From Planctomycetota bacterium (GTDB lineage Bacteria > Planctomycetota > Phycisphaerae > Sedimentisphaerales > Anaerohalosphaeraceae): 5,273 bases of DNA. This document shows positions 1 to 5,273 of the stretch, in pieces. A model generated the notes under the pieces. That model was not told where the DNA came from. It worked only from the letters and a program-made list of their open reading frames with translations, and did not search any database. Position 1 is the first letter of the stretch, and every line of letters begins with the position of its first letter. The stretch is taken from contig QNBU01000094.1 in assembly GCA_003644215.1 (NCBI GenBank), positions 1-5,273 of the forward strand, given 5' to 3'. The position numbers were made by a program, and so were the translations under genes.

Positions 1-54
1 GCTCTTGCCGCTACCAATCCCGCCTAATATGCAAATAATGGGTTTTATTTTCAT
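1..54 (-). CDS. coaE: Dephospho-CoA kinase, N-terminal fragment (cut by window edge)
   Basis: Only the first 18 codons are present, starting at the ATG at 54-52 and running off the left end. They read MKIKPIICILGGIGSGKS: a short hydrophobic beta strand followed by a Walker A P-loop (GGIGSGKS, residues 11-18, with Lys17 as the phosphate-binding lysine). The GGIGSGKS form at the extreme N-terminus is typical of dephospho-CoA kinase, which phosphorylates the 3'-hydroxyl of dephospho-CoA with ATP in the last step of coenzyme A synthesis in the cytoplasm. The frame stays open upstream of this ATG, but I found no in-frame ATG or GTG as far as the udg stop, so this start is preferred. There is no good Shine-Dalgarno, only GAG touching the ATG. 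The gene lies 77 nt downstream of udg. With so few residues, another small P-loop kinase cannot be excluded. Confidence 0.72.
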   Translation of the reverse strand, partial: MKIKPIICILGGIGSGKS

Positions 55-61
55 CTCAACC

Positions 62-89
62 AGTGTATCGATTTTGAAGCTGTCGTCAA
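62..89 (-). promoter_or_regulatory. Candidate sigma70-type promoter for coaE, nearly leaderless
   Basis: On the minus strand, TTGACG (84-89, five of six matches to the -35 consensus) is followed after 16 nt by TACACT (62-67, four of six matches to the -10). Only 7 nt separate the -10 from the coaE ATG, so transcription would begin at or within a base or two of the start codon. The spacer is slightly short and the -10 is mediocre, so the match could be chance. Confidence 0.33.
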
Positions 90-131
90 GACCGGAGCGA
101 ACCCGTAAATTTGTGGGACAATTTAATCGTG

Positions 132-863
132 TTACTGCTTCTTCTTCGGCACTGACAAACCCAATTCCTCAAGTACTTTCATCATATCCTCCCACACCCG
201 TTTGCGATTGTCGTAGGAGTAGTTTCTTAGTAGGTACGCCGGATGGTAGGTCGGCATCAGTTTCGACGGTGGGACTTCATCGGAGAACTTGTACTCATGG
301 AACCGCCCGCGGAGCTTACCAATGGCGTCTTTGCTGTCCAGCAGTGTCCGGGCCGCGTGTGCACCCAGCGCCACAATCACCTCCGGCTGCAATACCTCCA
401 ACTGGTGCTTCAAATACGGCCAGCAATTCTGTATTTCATCCGGCTTCGGGTCTCGATTCCCCGGCGGACGGCATTTGAGGATGTTTCCGATAAACACCTC
501 ATCCCGGCTCAGCCCCATTCCCTTAATAATCTCCGTCAGCAGCTTACCCGCCCTGCCGACAAACGCCAGCCCCTGCTTGTCCTCATCAGCTCCCGGCGCT
601 TCACCCACAAAAAACAATCTCGCCTTGGGGTTGCCCTGTCCCGGCACGGCATTGAGCCGCGACGAACTGATCTCACATTTCGTGCAGGATCGTACTGTTG
701 TCGCAATGGTTTCGAGTGCTTGGGTCATATCGGGGGCCTCCTGTCCGGTGTCAGCACCTGCAAACAGCTCGGCATCGCCCTTGACAGCGAAATCGCCCGC
801 AAAAAACCGCTCCATCTCCAGATGCTGTTTGAATATTTTGTTTAAATTTAACTGTTGTTCCAT
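132..863 (-). CDS. udg: Uracil-DNA glycosylase, family 4 (4Fe-4S type)
   Basis: This 243-residue cytoplasmic repair enzyme should remove uracil, mainly from deaminated cytosine, to start base excision repair. Family-4 marks are plain. There are four cysteines suited to a 4Fe-4S cluster: Cys60 and Cys63 (CTKC), Cys131 (in NILKCRPPGNRDP) and Cys147 (in QNCWPYL). The active-site motif GEAPGADED lies at 87-95, followed by the FVGRAG loop at 101-106. The second motif, HPAYLLRN, lies at 207-214. The GEAPG motif sets it apart from family-1 Ung. The catalytic core is complete from about residue 46. The first 45 residues are an extension (KQHLEMERFFAGDF and onward) that small thermophile members of about 190-200 residues lack, but which resembles extensions I recall in other bacterial homologues. 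The first ATG has no Shine-Dalgarno, whereas Met46 has an excellent one, so a 198-residue form starting at 728 is possible. It is separated from the upstream gene by 95 nt holding a hairpin and a candidate promoter. Confidence 0.95.
   Translation of the reverse strand: MEQQLNLNKIFKQHLEMERFFAGDFAVKGDAELFAGADTGQEAPDMTQALETIATTVRSCTKCEISSSRLNAVPGQGNPKARLFFVGEAPGADEDKQGLAFVGRAGKLLTEIIKGMGLSRDEVFIGNILKCRPPGNRDPKPDEIQNCWPYLKHQLEVLQPEVIVALGAHAARTLLDSKDAIGKLRGRFHEYKFSDEVPPSKLMPTYHPAYLLRNYSYDNRKRVWEDMMKVLEELGLSVPKKKQ
737..742 (-). promoter_or_regulatory. Strong Shine-Dalgarno before internal Met46 of udg
   Basis: The minus strand reads AGGAGG here, 8 nt before an in-frame ATG (728-726, Met46). This is an ideal site, and translation from it would give a 198-residue glycosylase with the full catalytic core and all four cysteines. 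It may be coincidental, since the bases also encode Gln-Glu-Ala in the longer frame. The strength of the site contrasts with its absence at the first ATG. Confidence 0.45.
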
Positions 864-872
864 GATGGGTGC

Positions 873-900
873 ATTGTATGGATTTAAAGCCCGATTACAA
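873..900 (-). promoter_or_regulatory. Candidate sigma70-type promoter for udg, nearly leaderless
   Basis: On the minus strand, TTGTAA (895-900, four of six -35 matches) and TACAAT (873-878, five of six -10 matches) are 16 nt apart. Only 9 nt lie between the -10 and the ATG at 863, which would place the transcript start about 2-3 nt before the start codon. It lies immediately downstream of the hairpin that ends the preceding gene, which is the expected place for a new unit to begin. The -35 is weak. Confidence 0.4.
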
Positions 901-902
901 CC

Positions 903-928
903 AAAAAAAACCTTATCCGAAGAGAAAG
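903..928 (-). terminator. Probable intrinsic terminator of the ATP-grasp gene (UUCG loop)
   Basis: Minus-strand RNA would form CUUUCUC-UUCG-GAUAAGG: a seven-position stem with one C/U mismatch and one G-U pair. It is capped by a UUCG tetraloop closed by a C-G pair, a very stable loop type, and followed at once by eight U (903-910). It begins about 30 nt after the stop codon at 959-961. The stem is short and imperfect, so termination may be partial. Confidence 0.5.
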
Positions 929-958
929 CCCCACGATTTTGTCAAACAATACCAACCG

Positions 959-3589
959 TCAGGAACGCTCGGAACGGACCGGATTAAAATAACAGACTAA
1001 TTTCTGACTGAAAACATCCGCCTCCAGCATAAGTATATCGTCTTTAATCTCATAAACAAACACAGCGTCACTATATTTCTCGGCTTCCGGCAAAATCTGT
1101 GTCAGCATATTGGCCCGTCTCAGCAGCAGACCGGTCTGAAAGACAATGTCGCTTTTTTCGCAAAACAGAGCAATGTAGTAAGTCTGCCCTTCGACAAGAT
1201 CCATAAAGAAATGGCTCCCATACGACAATTCCGGCATCAGATTTCCGCCGGGATAGGATATTTCACATAAAGCCGCCATTTGGTTAATTTCGGAAAACCG
1301 GACAGGAACTCCCAGTGAAGGCGTCGAGGTCCCCCATCGGCCCGGCCCCATCAGCATCGTAAAGTCTGTCTTTTTATTACAGAATTGATTGTTGAGTTTT
1401 CCGATAAACCGAGCCACTTCATACTTTTCCTGCTGGGACAATTGAATATAGGCCGAAGGATCTACATAAATTACTTTGTTGACGGCCTGCGAAATACTGC
1501 CCCCCATAAAACTGCCCTGCGTTTGAATGAGTGTTCGCTCAGGAAGCAACTCTTCCGGCAAGCTAACCTTTCGACCGACACCAGAGGCCTGAAGCGGTCT
1601 GCACTGAAGAAGATTGATCTGTGGGGTCAAGCCGTCAGAAAAATTGATCGTAAACTCAATATCAACCGGATAATCATACACTTGGCCCAAAGTTCCCAGC
1701 AAACGCCGCATGACGGCCACAAATTCTGTCTTTTCCAGAAGCGGATCAAATGTGAAAATTACCTGTCGGCCAAAATCAAGCCCCAACTGCTTCATCCGCA
1801 TCACCGCATCCTGATCTTCGGTCACCAGAAGATCAACATTCCAGTCCGAATCATGGGCCAGATATTGCCTGATTGAAAGCGTTTCATATCGGTTGTCCTC
1901 AATATTAAGGATGTCCATATAATGCTGCGAAAACTGCCGCTCATTACTCTTACTTAAATGGGGCCGCATAAAGGGAGCGTCCAACGCAATCAAACGCGGA
2001 TAATCGTCATCTGTTCGATCCACCGCACGCGTTCCCAAGCCAGCCACAACACGAAGCATCCCTGCCTTTGGATCAAGTTCCTTATTCCAGACAAAAGTAT
2101 TATAAGAGATGCCCACACCCGCTACATCCGGGAAAAAATACTTATCGTGATGCGTTCCGGAAACGCGTTGCACTAAGAGCGCCATTTGTTCATCCATCTG
2201 ATCAAGCCCTCGTTGAAGACGATAGGTTAGTGCATCCCGACTCATCGTGCTGGCATAAACCTGACGAACCGCGGCCTCAAATTTTTCATACCGCTCTTCC
2301 GGTGAACCCTGGTTGACCAAAAACAGACTTTCATATTTGCCGGCAAACGCATTGCCAAAACTGTCCTCCAGCAAACTGCTGGAACGAACAATAATGGGAG
2401 ACTGTCCGAAATACTCCATCATTTCCTGAAACTGTTCGCGTATTTCGTTTGAGAATCGCCCTTTCAGGAGTCCTTGTGCCAGTGTTTCTGACTTTGAAAA
2501 ATAGCCGTCCGGTGTTTTCTGTTCCATTCGCAGTTTCCAGAGACCATTTTGGACGACATAGGTGTGAAAGATGTCCGAACCGACATAAAATGAATCATGC
2601 TGCTCAAGATGTCTGACCCAGTCAAAAGAGGCGTCCGCACAAAGAATTTTTCGAGCCAGAAGCATCCCAACCGCCTTGCCGCCAATATAGCCGGTTCCAA
2701 TCAGCCGGGCCTTAATATCCAGCAGGTCACGGAGAGAAAAGTGCGATTTAAGAAGCTCAAGCATCCGCTCTTCACGACCGACCATAATACGACAAATAGT
2801 ATCAATCGCCTGGCTGTATTCCGGAATCGCCTGAGTGTACTCTGAACTGTCGGAGTAGCGATCCTCCAGATTTTCAGCGTTCAAAAACAATTGATCCCAG
2901 TAATCCAGTTTTCGCCGTGTTCGGCTGCGAGCAATATCGGATATATAGGAAAACAGCCGGGCTGAATCGACACTGTTTATAACCGGAGTAAATTGGTTCT
3001 GGTCATCTCGATGCGGCAGAAACATCGTATGTGAATGCCGGTTCCAGACTTTCAGCGGATGAATATAGCGCGTACCCTCCAAATGGTAAACATCCAGCAG
3101 TAACTGTGTTGTGCCGCGTATGCGGGCAACCGTTTGGAAGGAGTGACGATCACGCAATAGGGCGAAGTACGCAAGCGTATCCAGTTCATAGAGAAAAGGA
3201 CAAGTCACACTGAAAAAATTACCGACCATTAAATCCGTCGCCCAGGTCGTCAGTAAATCCGACAAACTGTCAAAGACATAAAAAGCACCTTTGCCCTGCT
3301 GAGAGATGACCTGATGAACCTGTGTCGAAAAAGTTTCGAAGCCGGTATCGGCATCCAATTCAACAATCGTCAATCCGCGCTGAGGTTCCAAAAGGGGAGT
3401 ATGCTGGGCAAAGCGAATATAGATGACCTTGCGATGCTCGACAATCGCGCGATTCACATACGGAACCACCAGTTCTTTATAGTGGGCAATATCATCCACC
3501 TGCCAAACAACATTGTCGCCATACTGAAGTCGGGTCAGTAATTTATCCAGATGGTCCAGCCCGGTACTCGGATAAGGAAATCTTTCCAT
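959..3589 (-). CDS. RecA-like/PEP-synthase-type ATP-grasp multidomain protein, function unknown
   Basis: This is an 876-residue soluble protein with no visible signal peptide or membrane segment. Residues 1-200 resemble a KaiC/RecA-type domain: a TGLDHLDKLL opening (9-18) and a Walker B-like strand FYVFDSLSDL (103-112). The Walker A site is replaced by GDNVVWQVDD (24-33). A helical linker follows. From about 297 to 670 comes the nucleotide-binding domain of PEP synthase and pyruvate phosphate dikinase: IGGKAVGML (302-310, Lys305 as the expected phosphate contact), VRSSSLLEDSFGNAFAGKYE (401-420), LVQRV (472-476), AGLGTRAVD (516-524), DIEF (643-646) and LLQCRPL (660-666). The last 200 residues hold GPGRWGT (748-754) and PELSYGSHFF (786-795). 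The phosphohistidine and PEP/pyruvate barrel domains of true PEP synthase are absent, so ordinary PEP synthase activity is unlikely. It probably binds ATP; its substrate is unknown. The start is supported by AGGAAG (3598-3603) 8 nt upstream. Database names such as 'pyruvate, phosphate dikinase' would mislead. Confidence 0.9.
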   Translation of the reverse strand: MERFPYPSTGLDHLDKLLTRLQYGDNVVWQVDDIAHYKELVVPYVNRAIVEHRKVIYIRFAQHTPLLEPQRGLTIVELDADTGFETFSTQVHQVISQQGKGAFYVFDSLSDLLTTWATDLMVGNFFSVTCPFLYELDTLAYFALLRDRHSFQTVARIRGTTQLLLDVYHLEGTRYIHPLKVWNRHSHTMFLPHRDDQNQFTPVINSVDSARLFSYISDIARSRTRRKLDYWDQLFLNAENLEDRYSDSSEYTQAIPEYSQAIDTICRIMVGREERMLELLKSHFSLRDLLDIKARLIGTGYIGGKAVGMLLARKILCADASFDWVRHLEQHDSFYVGSDIFHTYVVQNGLWKLRMEQKTPDGYFSKSETLAQGLLKGRFSNEIREQFQEMMEYFGQSPIIVRSSSLLEDSFGNAFAGKYESLFLVNQGSPEERYEKFEAAVRQVYASTMSRDALTYRLQRGLDQMDEQMALLVQRVSGTHHDKYFFPDVAGVGISYNTFVWNKELDPKAGMLRVVAGLGTRAVDRTDDDYPRLIALDAPFMRPHLSKSNERQFSQHYMDILNIEDNRYETLSIRQYLAHDSDWNVDLLVTEDQDAVMRMKQLGLDFGRQVIFTFDPLLEKTEFVAVMRRLLGTLGQVYDYPVDIEFTINFSDGLTPQINLLQCRPLQASGVGRKVSLPEELLPERTLIQTQGSFMGGSISQAVNKVIYVDPSAYIQLSQQEKYEVARFIGKLNNQFCNKKTDFTMLMGPGRWGTSTPSLGVPVRFSEINQMAALCEISYPGGNLMPELSYGSHFFMDLVEGQTYYIALFCEKSDIVFQTGLLLRRANMLTQILPEAEKYSDAVFVYEIKDDILMLEADVFSQKLVCYFNPVRSERS

Positions 3590-3597
3590 ATAATTTG

Positions 3598-3603
3598 CTT
3601 CCT
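3598..3603 (-). promoter_or_regulatory. Ribosome binding site of the ATP-grasp gene
   Basis: The minus strand reads AGGAAG with an 8-nt spacer to the ATG at 3589-3587. This fixes the start of the 876-residue protein and shows that the organism does use Shine-Dalgarno initiation for some genes. Confidence 0.75.
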
Positions 3604-3630
3604 GTTATCAGCTTGTTTCCCTTGTGCCAT

Positions 3631-3660
3631 ATTCTAAGCTATACAAGATATTTTTTGCAA
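3631..3660 (-). promoter_or_regulatory. Probable sigma70-type promoter of the ATP-grasp gene
   Basis: On the minus strand, TTGCAA (3655-3660, four of six -35 matches) and TAGAAT (3631-3636, five of six -10 matches) are 18 nt apart. Transcription would start near 3624, giving a leader of about 35 nt that includes the Shine-Dalgarno. The site falls in the short gap between the gdhA terminator and the ATG. It lies in AT-rich sequence, where chance matches are common. Confidence 0.5.
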
Positions 3661-3680
3661 CAAAACATATTCCAAAAACC

Positions 3681-3715
3681 AAAAAAGAATCCCCTTGCTT
3701 TACGGCAAGGGGATT
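3681..3715 (-). terminator. Strong intrinsic terminator of gdhA, usable in both directions
   Basis: A perfect 11-bp stem, AATCCCCTTGC (3688-3698) against GCAAGGGGATT (3705-3715), encloses a 6-nt loop. On the minus strand it is followed by C and six T (3681-3687). On the plus strand it is followed by TTGGTTTTCTTT, so it could also stop transcripts from the other side. It lies about 50 nt after the gdhA stop codon and separates gdhA from the next gene. Confidence 0.94.
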
Positions 3716-3764
3716 TTGGTTTTCTTTATTCGTTAAAGGTGTCAAGGGCAATCCTTTTGCCCGA

Positions 3765-5105
3765 TTAAACAACACCTTGTGCTATCATCGCATCAGCAAC
3801 TTTCACAAACCCGGCGATATTAGCACCGGCAACCAAGTCACCCTTCTTGCCGTAAGTTTCCGCCGCCGCAACACTCTGATCATAGACAGCATCCATAATC
3901 ATTTTGAGACGATTGTCCACTTCCTCAAAAGTCCAGTTCAGACGCATGGAGTTCTGGCACATTTCCAATGCACTGGTGGCAACACCACCGGCATTGGCGG
4001 CCTTGGCCGGGCCAAACGAAACCCCGCTGCCTTGGAAGACATTGATCGCTTCAGGTGTGGAAGGCATATTCGCACCTTCGCCCACAGCCATAACACCATT
4101 CTTGACCAGTAGTTCAGCAGATTCCTTGTCAATCTCGTTCTGGGTCGCATTCGGCAGAGCAATGTCACAGGGTACTGTCCATATATCGGAGCAACCTTCA
4201 TGATATTCAGCACCGGGGTGTGCATCGACATATTCTTTAATCCGGCCGCGTTCAACTTCTTTGATGCGTTTGACCGTGTCCAGTTTGATCCCGTCCGGAT
4301 CAACAATATAACCACCGCTGTCAGAAAGCGCAATGACATTAGCACCCAACTCCTGGGCCTTTTGTGTGGCATAGATCGCAACATTTCCACTGCCGGAGCT
4401 AACAACCGTCTTACCTTTCCAGTCGGTGCCGCGGTCCTGCAGCATTCGTGTAACAAAATAAACCAGGCCGTATCCGGTCGCTTCGGTACGCACCAGAGAA
4501 CCGCCCCAGCCAAGTCCCTTGCCGGTCAAAATACCGGTAAAAGTGTTTGTCAGCTTCTTATACTGACCAAACATATACCCGATTTCGCGTCCACCGACAC
4601 CAATATCACCAGCCGGAACATCCGTATCAGGGCCAATGTGACGGAACAGTTCGCTCATGAAACTCTGGCAGAAACTCATTACTTCATTATCGCTCTTGCC
4701 CTTGGGGTCAAAGTCGCTGCCACCCTTACCGCCGCCAATCGGCGTCGTGGTCAAGGCATTCTTGAAAATCTGCTCAAAGCCGAGAAACTTGATGATTCCC
4801 AGATAAACCGACGGATGGAAACGGAGGCCGCCTTTATAAGGCCCGATGGCGCTGCTAAACTCAACGCGGAAACCGCGGTTAACCTGAACATTGCCCTTGT
4901 CATCGGTCCACGGAACACGAAACATAATTTGTCGTTCCGGCTCAACAAGGCGTTCAAGAACTCTGGCCTTTGCATAGTGCGGATTTTTCTCAATTACTTC
5001 CTGTACGGACTCGGCAACCTCCTGAACGGCCTGGTGGAATTCTTTTTCCACCGGATTACGAGCGACAACCTGTTCCATAATACTTTCTACGAATTGTGTA
5101 GCCAT
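3765..5105 (-). CDS. gdhA: NADP-type glutamate dehydrogenase
   Basis: This complete 446-residue cytoplasmic enzyme of the hexameric short-subunit class (E. coli GdhA is about 447 residues) interconverts 2-oxoglutarate, ammonium and NADPH with glutamate. Its normal role is ammonium assimilation. Visible signatures are LERLVEPER (50-58), SSAIGPYKGGLRFHPSV (84-100), GFEQIFKNALTT (109-120), PIGGGKGGSDFDPKGKS (122-138, catalytic Lys127) and PAGDIGVGGREIGYM (164-178, Asp167). The substrate-binding and coenzyme regions continue with RTEATGYG (206-213), the dinucleotide loop GSGNVA (238-243), GANMPST (344-350) and NAGGVATSALEM (371-382). SDSGG (261-265) after the second Rossmann strand matches NADP-dependent relatives such as E. 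coli GdhA, hence the coenzyme call, which is inference. No domain is missing. The ATG at 5105-5103 follows a purine-rich GAAAGGGAAG at close spacing and fits the family's usual N-terminus. It ends in a strong terminator, so it is probably transcribed alone. Confidence 0.98.
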   Translation of the reverse strand: MATQFVESIMEQVVARNPVEKEFHQAVQEVAESVQEVIEKNPHYAKARVLERLVEPERQIMFRVPWTDDKGNVQVNRGFRVEFSSAIGPYKGGLRFHPSVYLGIIKFLGFEQIFKNALTTTPIGGGKGGSDFDPKGKSDNEVMSFCQSFMSELFRHIGPDTDVPAGDIGVGGREIGYMFGQYKKLTNTFTGILTGKGLGWGGSLVRTEATGYGLVYFVTRMLQDRGTDWKGKTVVSSGSGNVAIYATQKAQELGANVIALSDSGGYIVDPDGIKLDTVKRIKEVERGRIKEYVDAHPGAEYHEGCSDIWTVPCDIALPNATQNEIDKESAELLVKNGVMAVGEGANMPSTPEAINVFQGSGVSFGPAKAANAGGVATSALEMCQNSMRLNWTFEEVDNRLKMIMDAVYDQSVAAAETYGKKGDLVAGANIAGFVKVADAMIAQGVV

Positions 5106-5122
5106 AACTTCCCTTTCTTAAG

Positions 5123-5140
5123 TGATATTTTTGATATTTT
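5123..5140. repeat. Tandem 9-bp repeat in the gdhA leader
   Basis: TGATATTTT occurs twice in direct succession (5123-5131 and 5132-5140), without mismatch, 18 nt upstream of the gdhA start codon. It lies just upstream of the ribosome binding region. It may be a protein-binding site, an AU-rich translational element or simple AT-rich sequence. Confidence 0.6.
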
Positions 5141-5185
5141 AAGCCAATGATTAGTACGACAGCGCGATTTGAGACTGTAGCACTG

Positions 5186-5215
5186 ATTGTAACGCATTTC
5201 TTACTAAGGAGTTAA
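5186..5215 (-). promoter_or_regulatory. Candidate sigma70-type promoter of gdhA
   Basis: On the minus strand, TTAACT (5210-5215, four of six -35 matches) and TACAAT (5186-5191, five of six -10 matches) are 18 nt apart. The transcript would start near 5179 and carry a leader of about 75 nt. No better pair was found by eye between the right edge and the gene, but the -35 is weak. Confidence 0.35.
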
Positions 5216-5228
5216 GCTGTTTTTGTGA

Positions 5229-5273
5229 AAATTCTAAATCCGAAATTCTAAATCCTAAACAAATTCAAAATGA
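5229..5273. repeat. AT-rich short tandem repeat (ATTCTAAATCC units), cut by window edge
   Basis: AAATTCTAAATCC occurs exactly at 5229-5241 and again at 5243-5255, a 14-nt period with G at 5242. A third, degenerate copy, AAATTCAAAATGA, is at 5261-5273. The array may continue beyond the right edge. It lies upstream of the gdhA promoter region and contains no open frame. It looks like a dispersed intergenic repeat; similar AAATCC-type strings are, from memory, scattered in some planctomycete and other environmental genomes. Confidence 0.7.

Noticed and set aside
912..945. TTGACA (minus strand, 940-945) as a -35 element for udg
   Set aside because: The hexamer is perfect, but the nearest -10-like sequence, GATAAG, is 22 nt away, and the site lies upstream of a terminator hairpin.
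289..987. Plus-strand open frame of 232 codons opposite udg
   Set aside because: The minus-strand frame carries the full family-4 glycosylase motifs; this one shows no motif and is rich in Ser and Pro, as shadow translations often are.
1385..1876. Plus-strand open frame of 163 codons opposite the ATP-grasp gene
   Set aside because: It lies wholly inside the conserved coding region of the 876-residue protein and shows no domain of its own.
3612..3629. TGGCAC on the minus strand as a sigma54 -24 element before the ATP-grasp gene
   Set aside because: The required GC of the -12 element is absent at the right spacing.
3624..4112. Plus-strand frame starting in the gap between gdhA and the ATP-grasp gene
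   Set aside because: It runs through the gdhA terminator hairpin and then antisense to gdhA, without a ribosome site or known motif.
3938..4513. Minus-strand open frame of 191 codons inside gdhA in another frame
   Set aside because: It is a shifted reading of the gdhA coding sequence, which is intact, so it is neither a frameshift nor a separate gene.
4200..5150. Long plus-strand open frame of 316 codons opposite gdhA
   Set aside because: It is antisense to a gene with every expected glutamate dehydrogenase motif, shows no recognisable domain and reads into the gdhA promoter region. Long antisense frames opposite gdh genes are a known artefact of their codon use.
5087..5197. Possible 36-codon upstream frame on the minus strand overlapping the gdhA start
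   Set aside because: It would begin at the ATG at 5197 and end inside gdhA, but it has no convincing ribosome site and an unremarkable composition. Translational coupling cannot be claimed from this alone.

Overview
The window carries four genes, all on the minus strand. Read in the direction of transcription (from high to low coordinates) they are: an NADP-type glutamate dehydrogenase (gdhA, 5105-3765); a large protein with a PEP-synthase-like ATP-grasp domain (3589-959); a family-4 iron-sulfur uracil-DNA glycosylase (863-132); and the first 18 codons of a probable dephospho-CoA kinase (coaE, 54-1), which runs off the left edge. There are no RNA genes, CRISPR arrays, insertion sequences or plus-strand genes that I can support. 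The long plus-strand open frames are antisense shadows of these genes.

Each gene looks like its own transcription unit. gdhA ends in a strong hairpin with T tracts on both sides (3681-3715). The ATP-grasp gene follows, with its own sigma70-like promoter (3631-3660) and a clear Shine-Dalgarno. It ends in a weaker hairpin with a UUCG loop and eight T (903-928). Just after that hairpin comes a candidate promoter whose -10 lies only 9 nt from the first ATG of udg. A similar candidate, with its -10 only 7 nt from the ATG, precedes coaE. Both would give leaderless or nearly leaderless mRNAs, and neither ATG has a convincing Shine-Dalgarno.

The genes do not form one pathway. They cover ammonium assimilation (gdhA), repair of deaminated cytosine (udg), the last step of coenzyme A synthesis (coaE) and one protein of unknown function. 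That protein is the most interesting item. It joins a RecA/KaiC-like N-terminus with no P-loop to a PEP-synthase-type ATP-grasp domain, then a C-terminal domain with a GPGRWG motif. It lacks the phosphohistidine and PEP/pyruvate barrel domains that PEP synthase needs.

The organism is a bacterium of medium G+C content. The ATP-grasp architecture, the N-terminal extension of the glycosylase, the variable use of Shine-Dalgarno sites and the AT-rich ATTCTAAATCC repeats at the right edge remind me of Planctomycetota (Phycisphaerae-like) or related environmental lineages. This is an impression from memory, not a demonstrated placement. The gene content is mostly housekeeping, and I see no defence system or mobile element.
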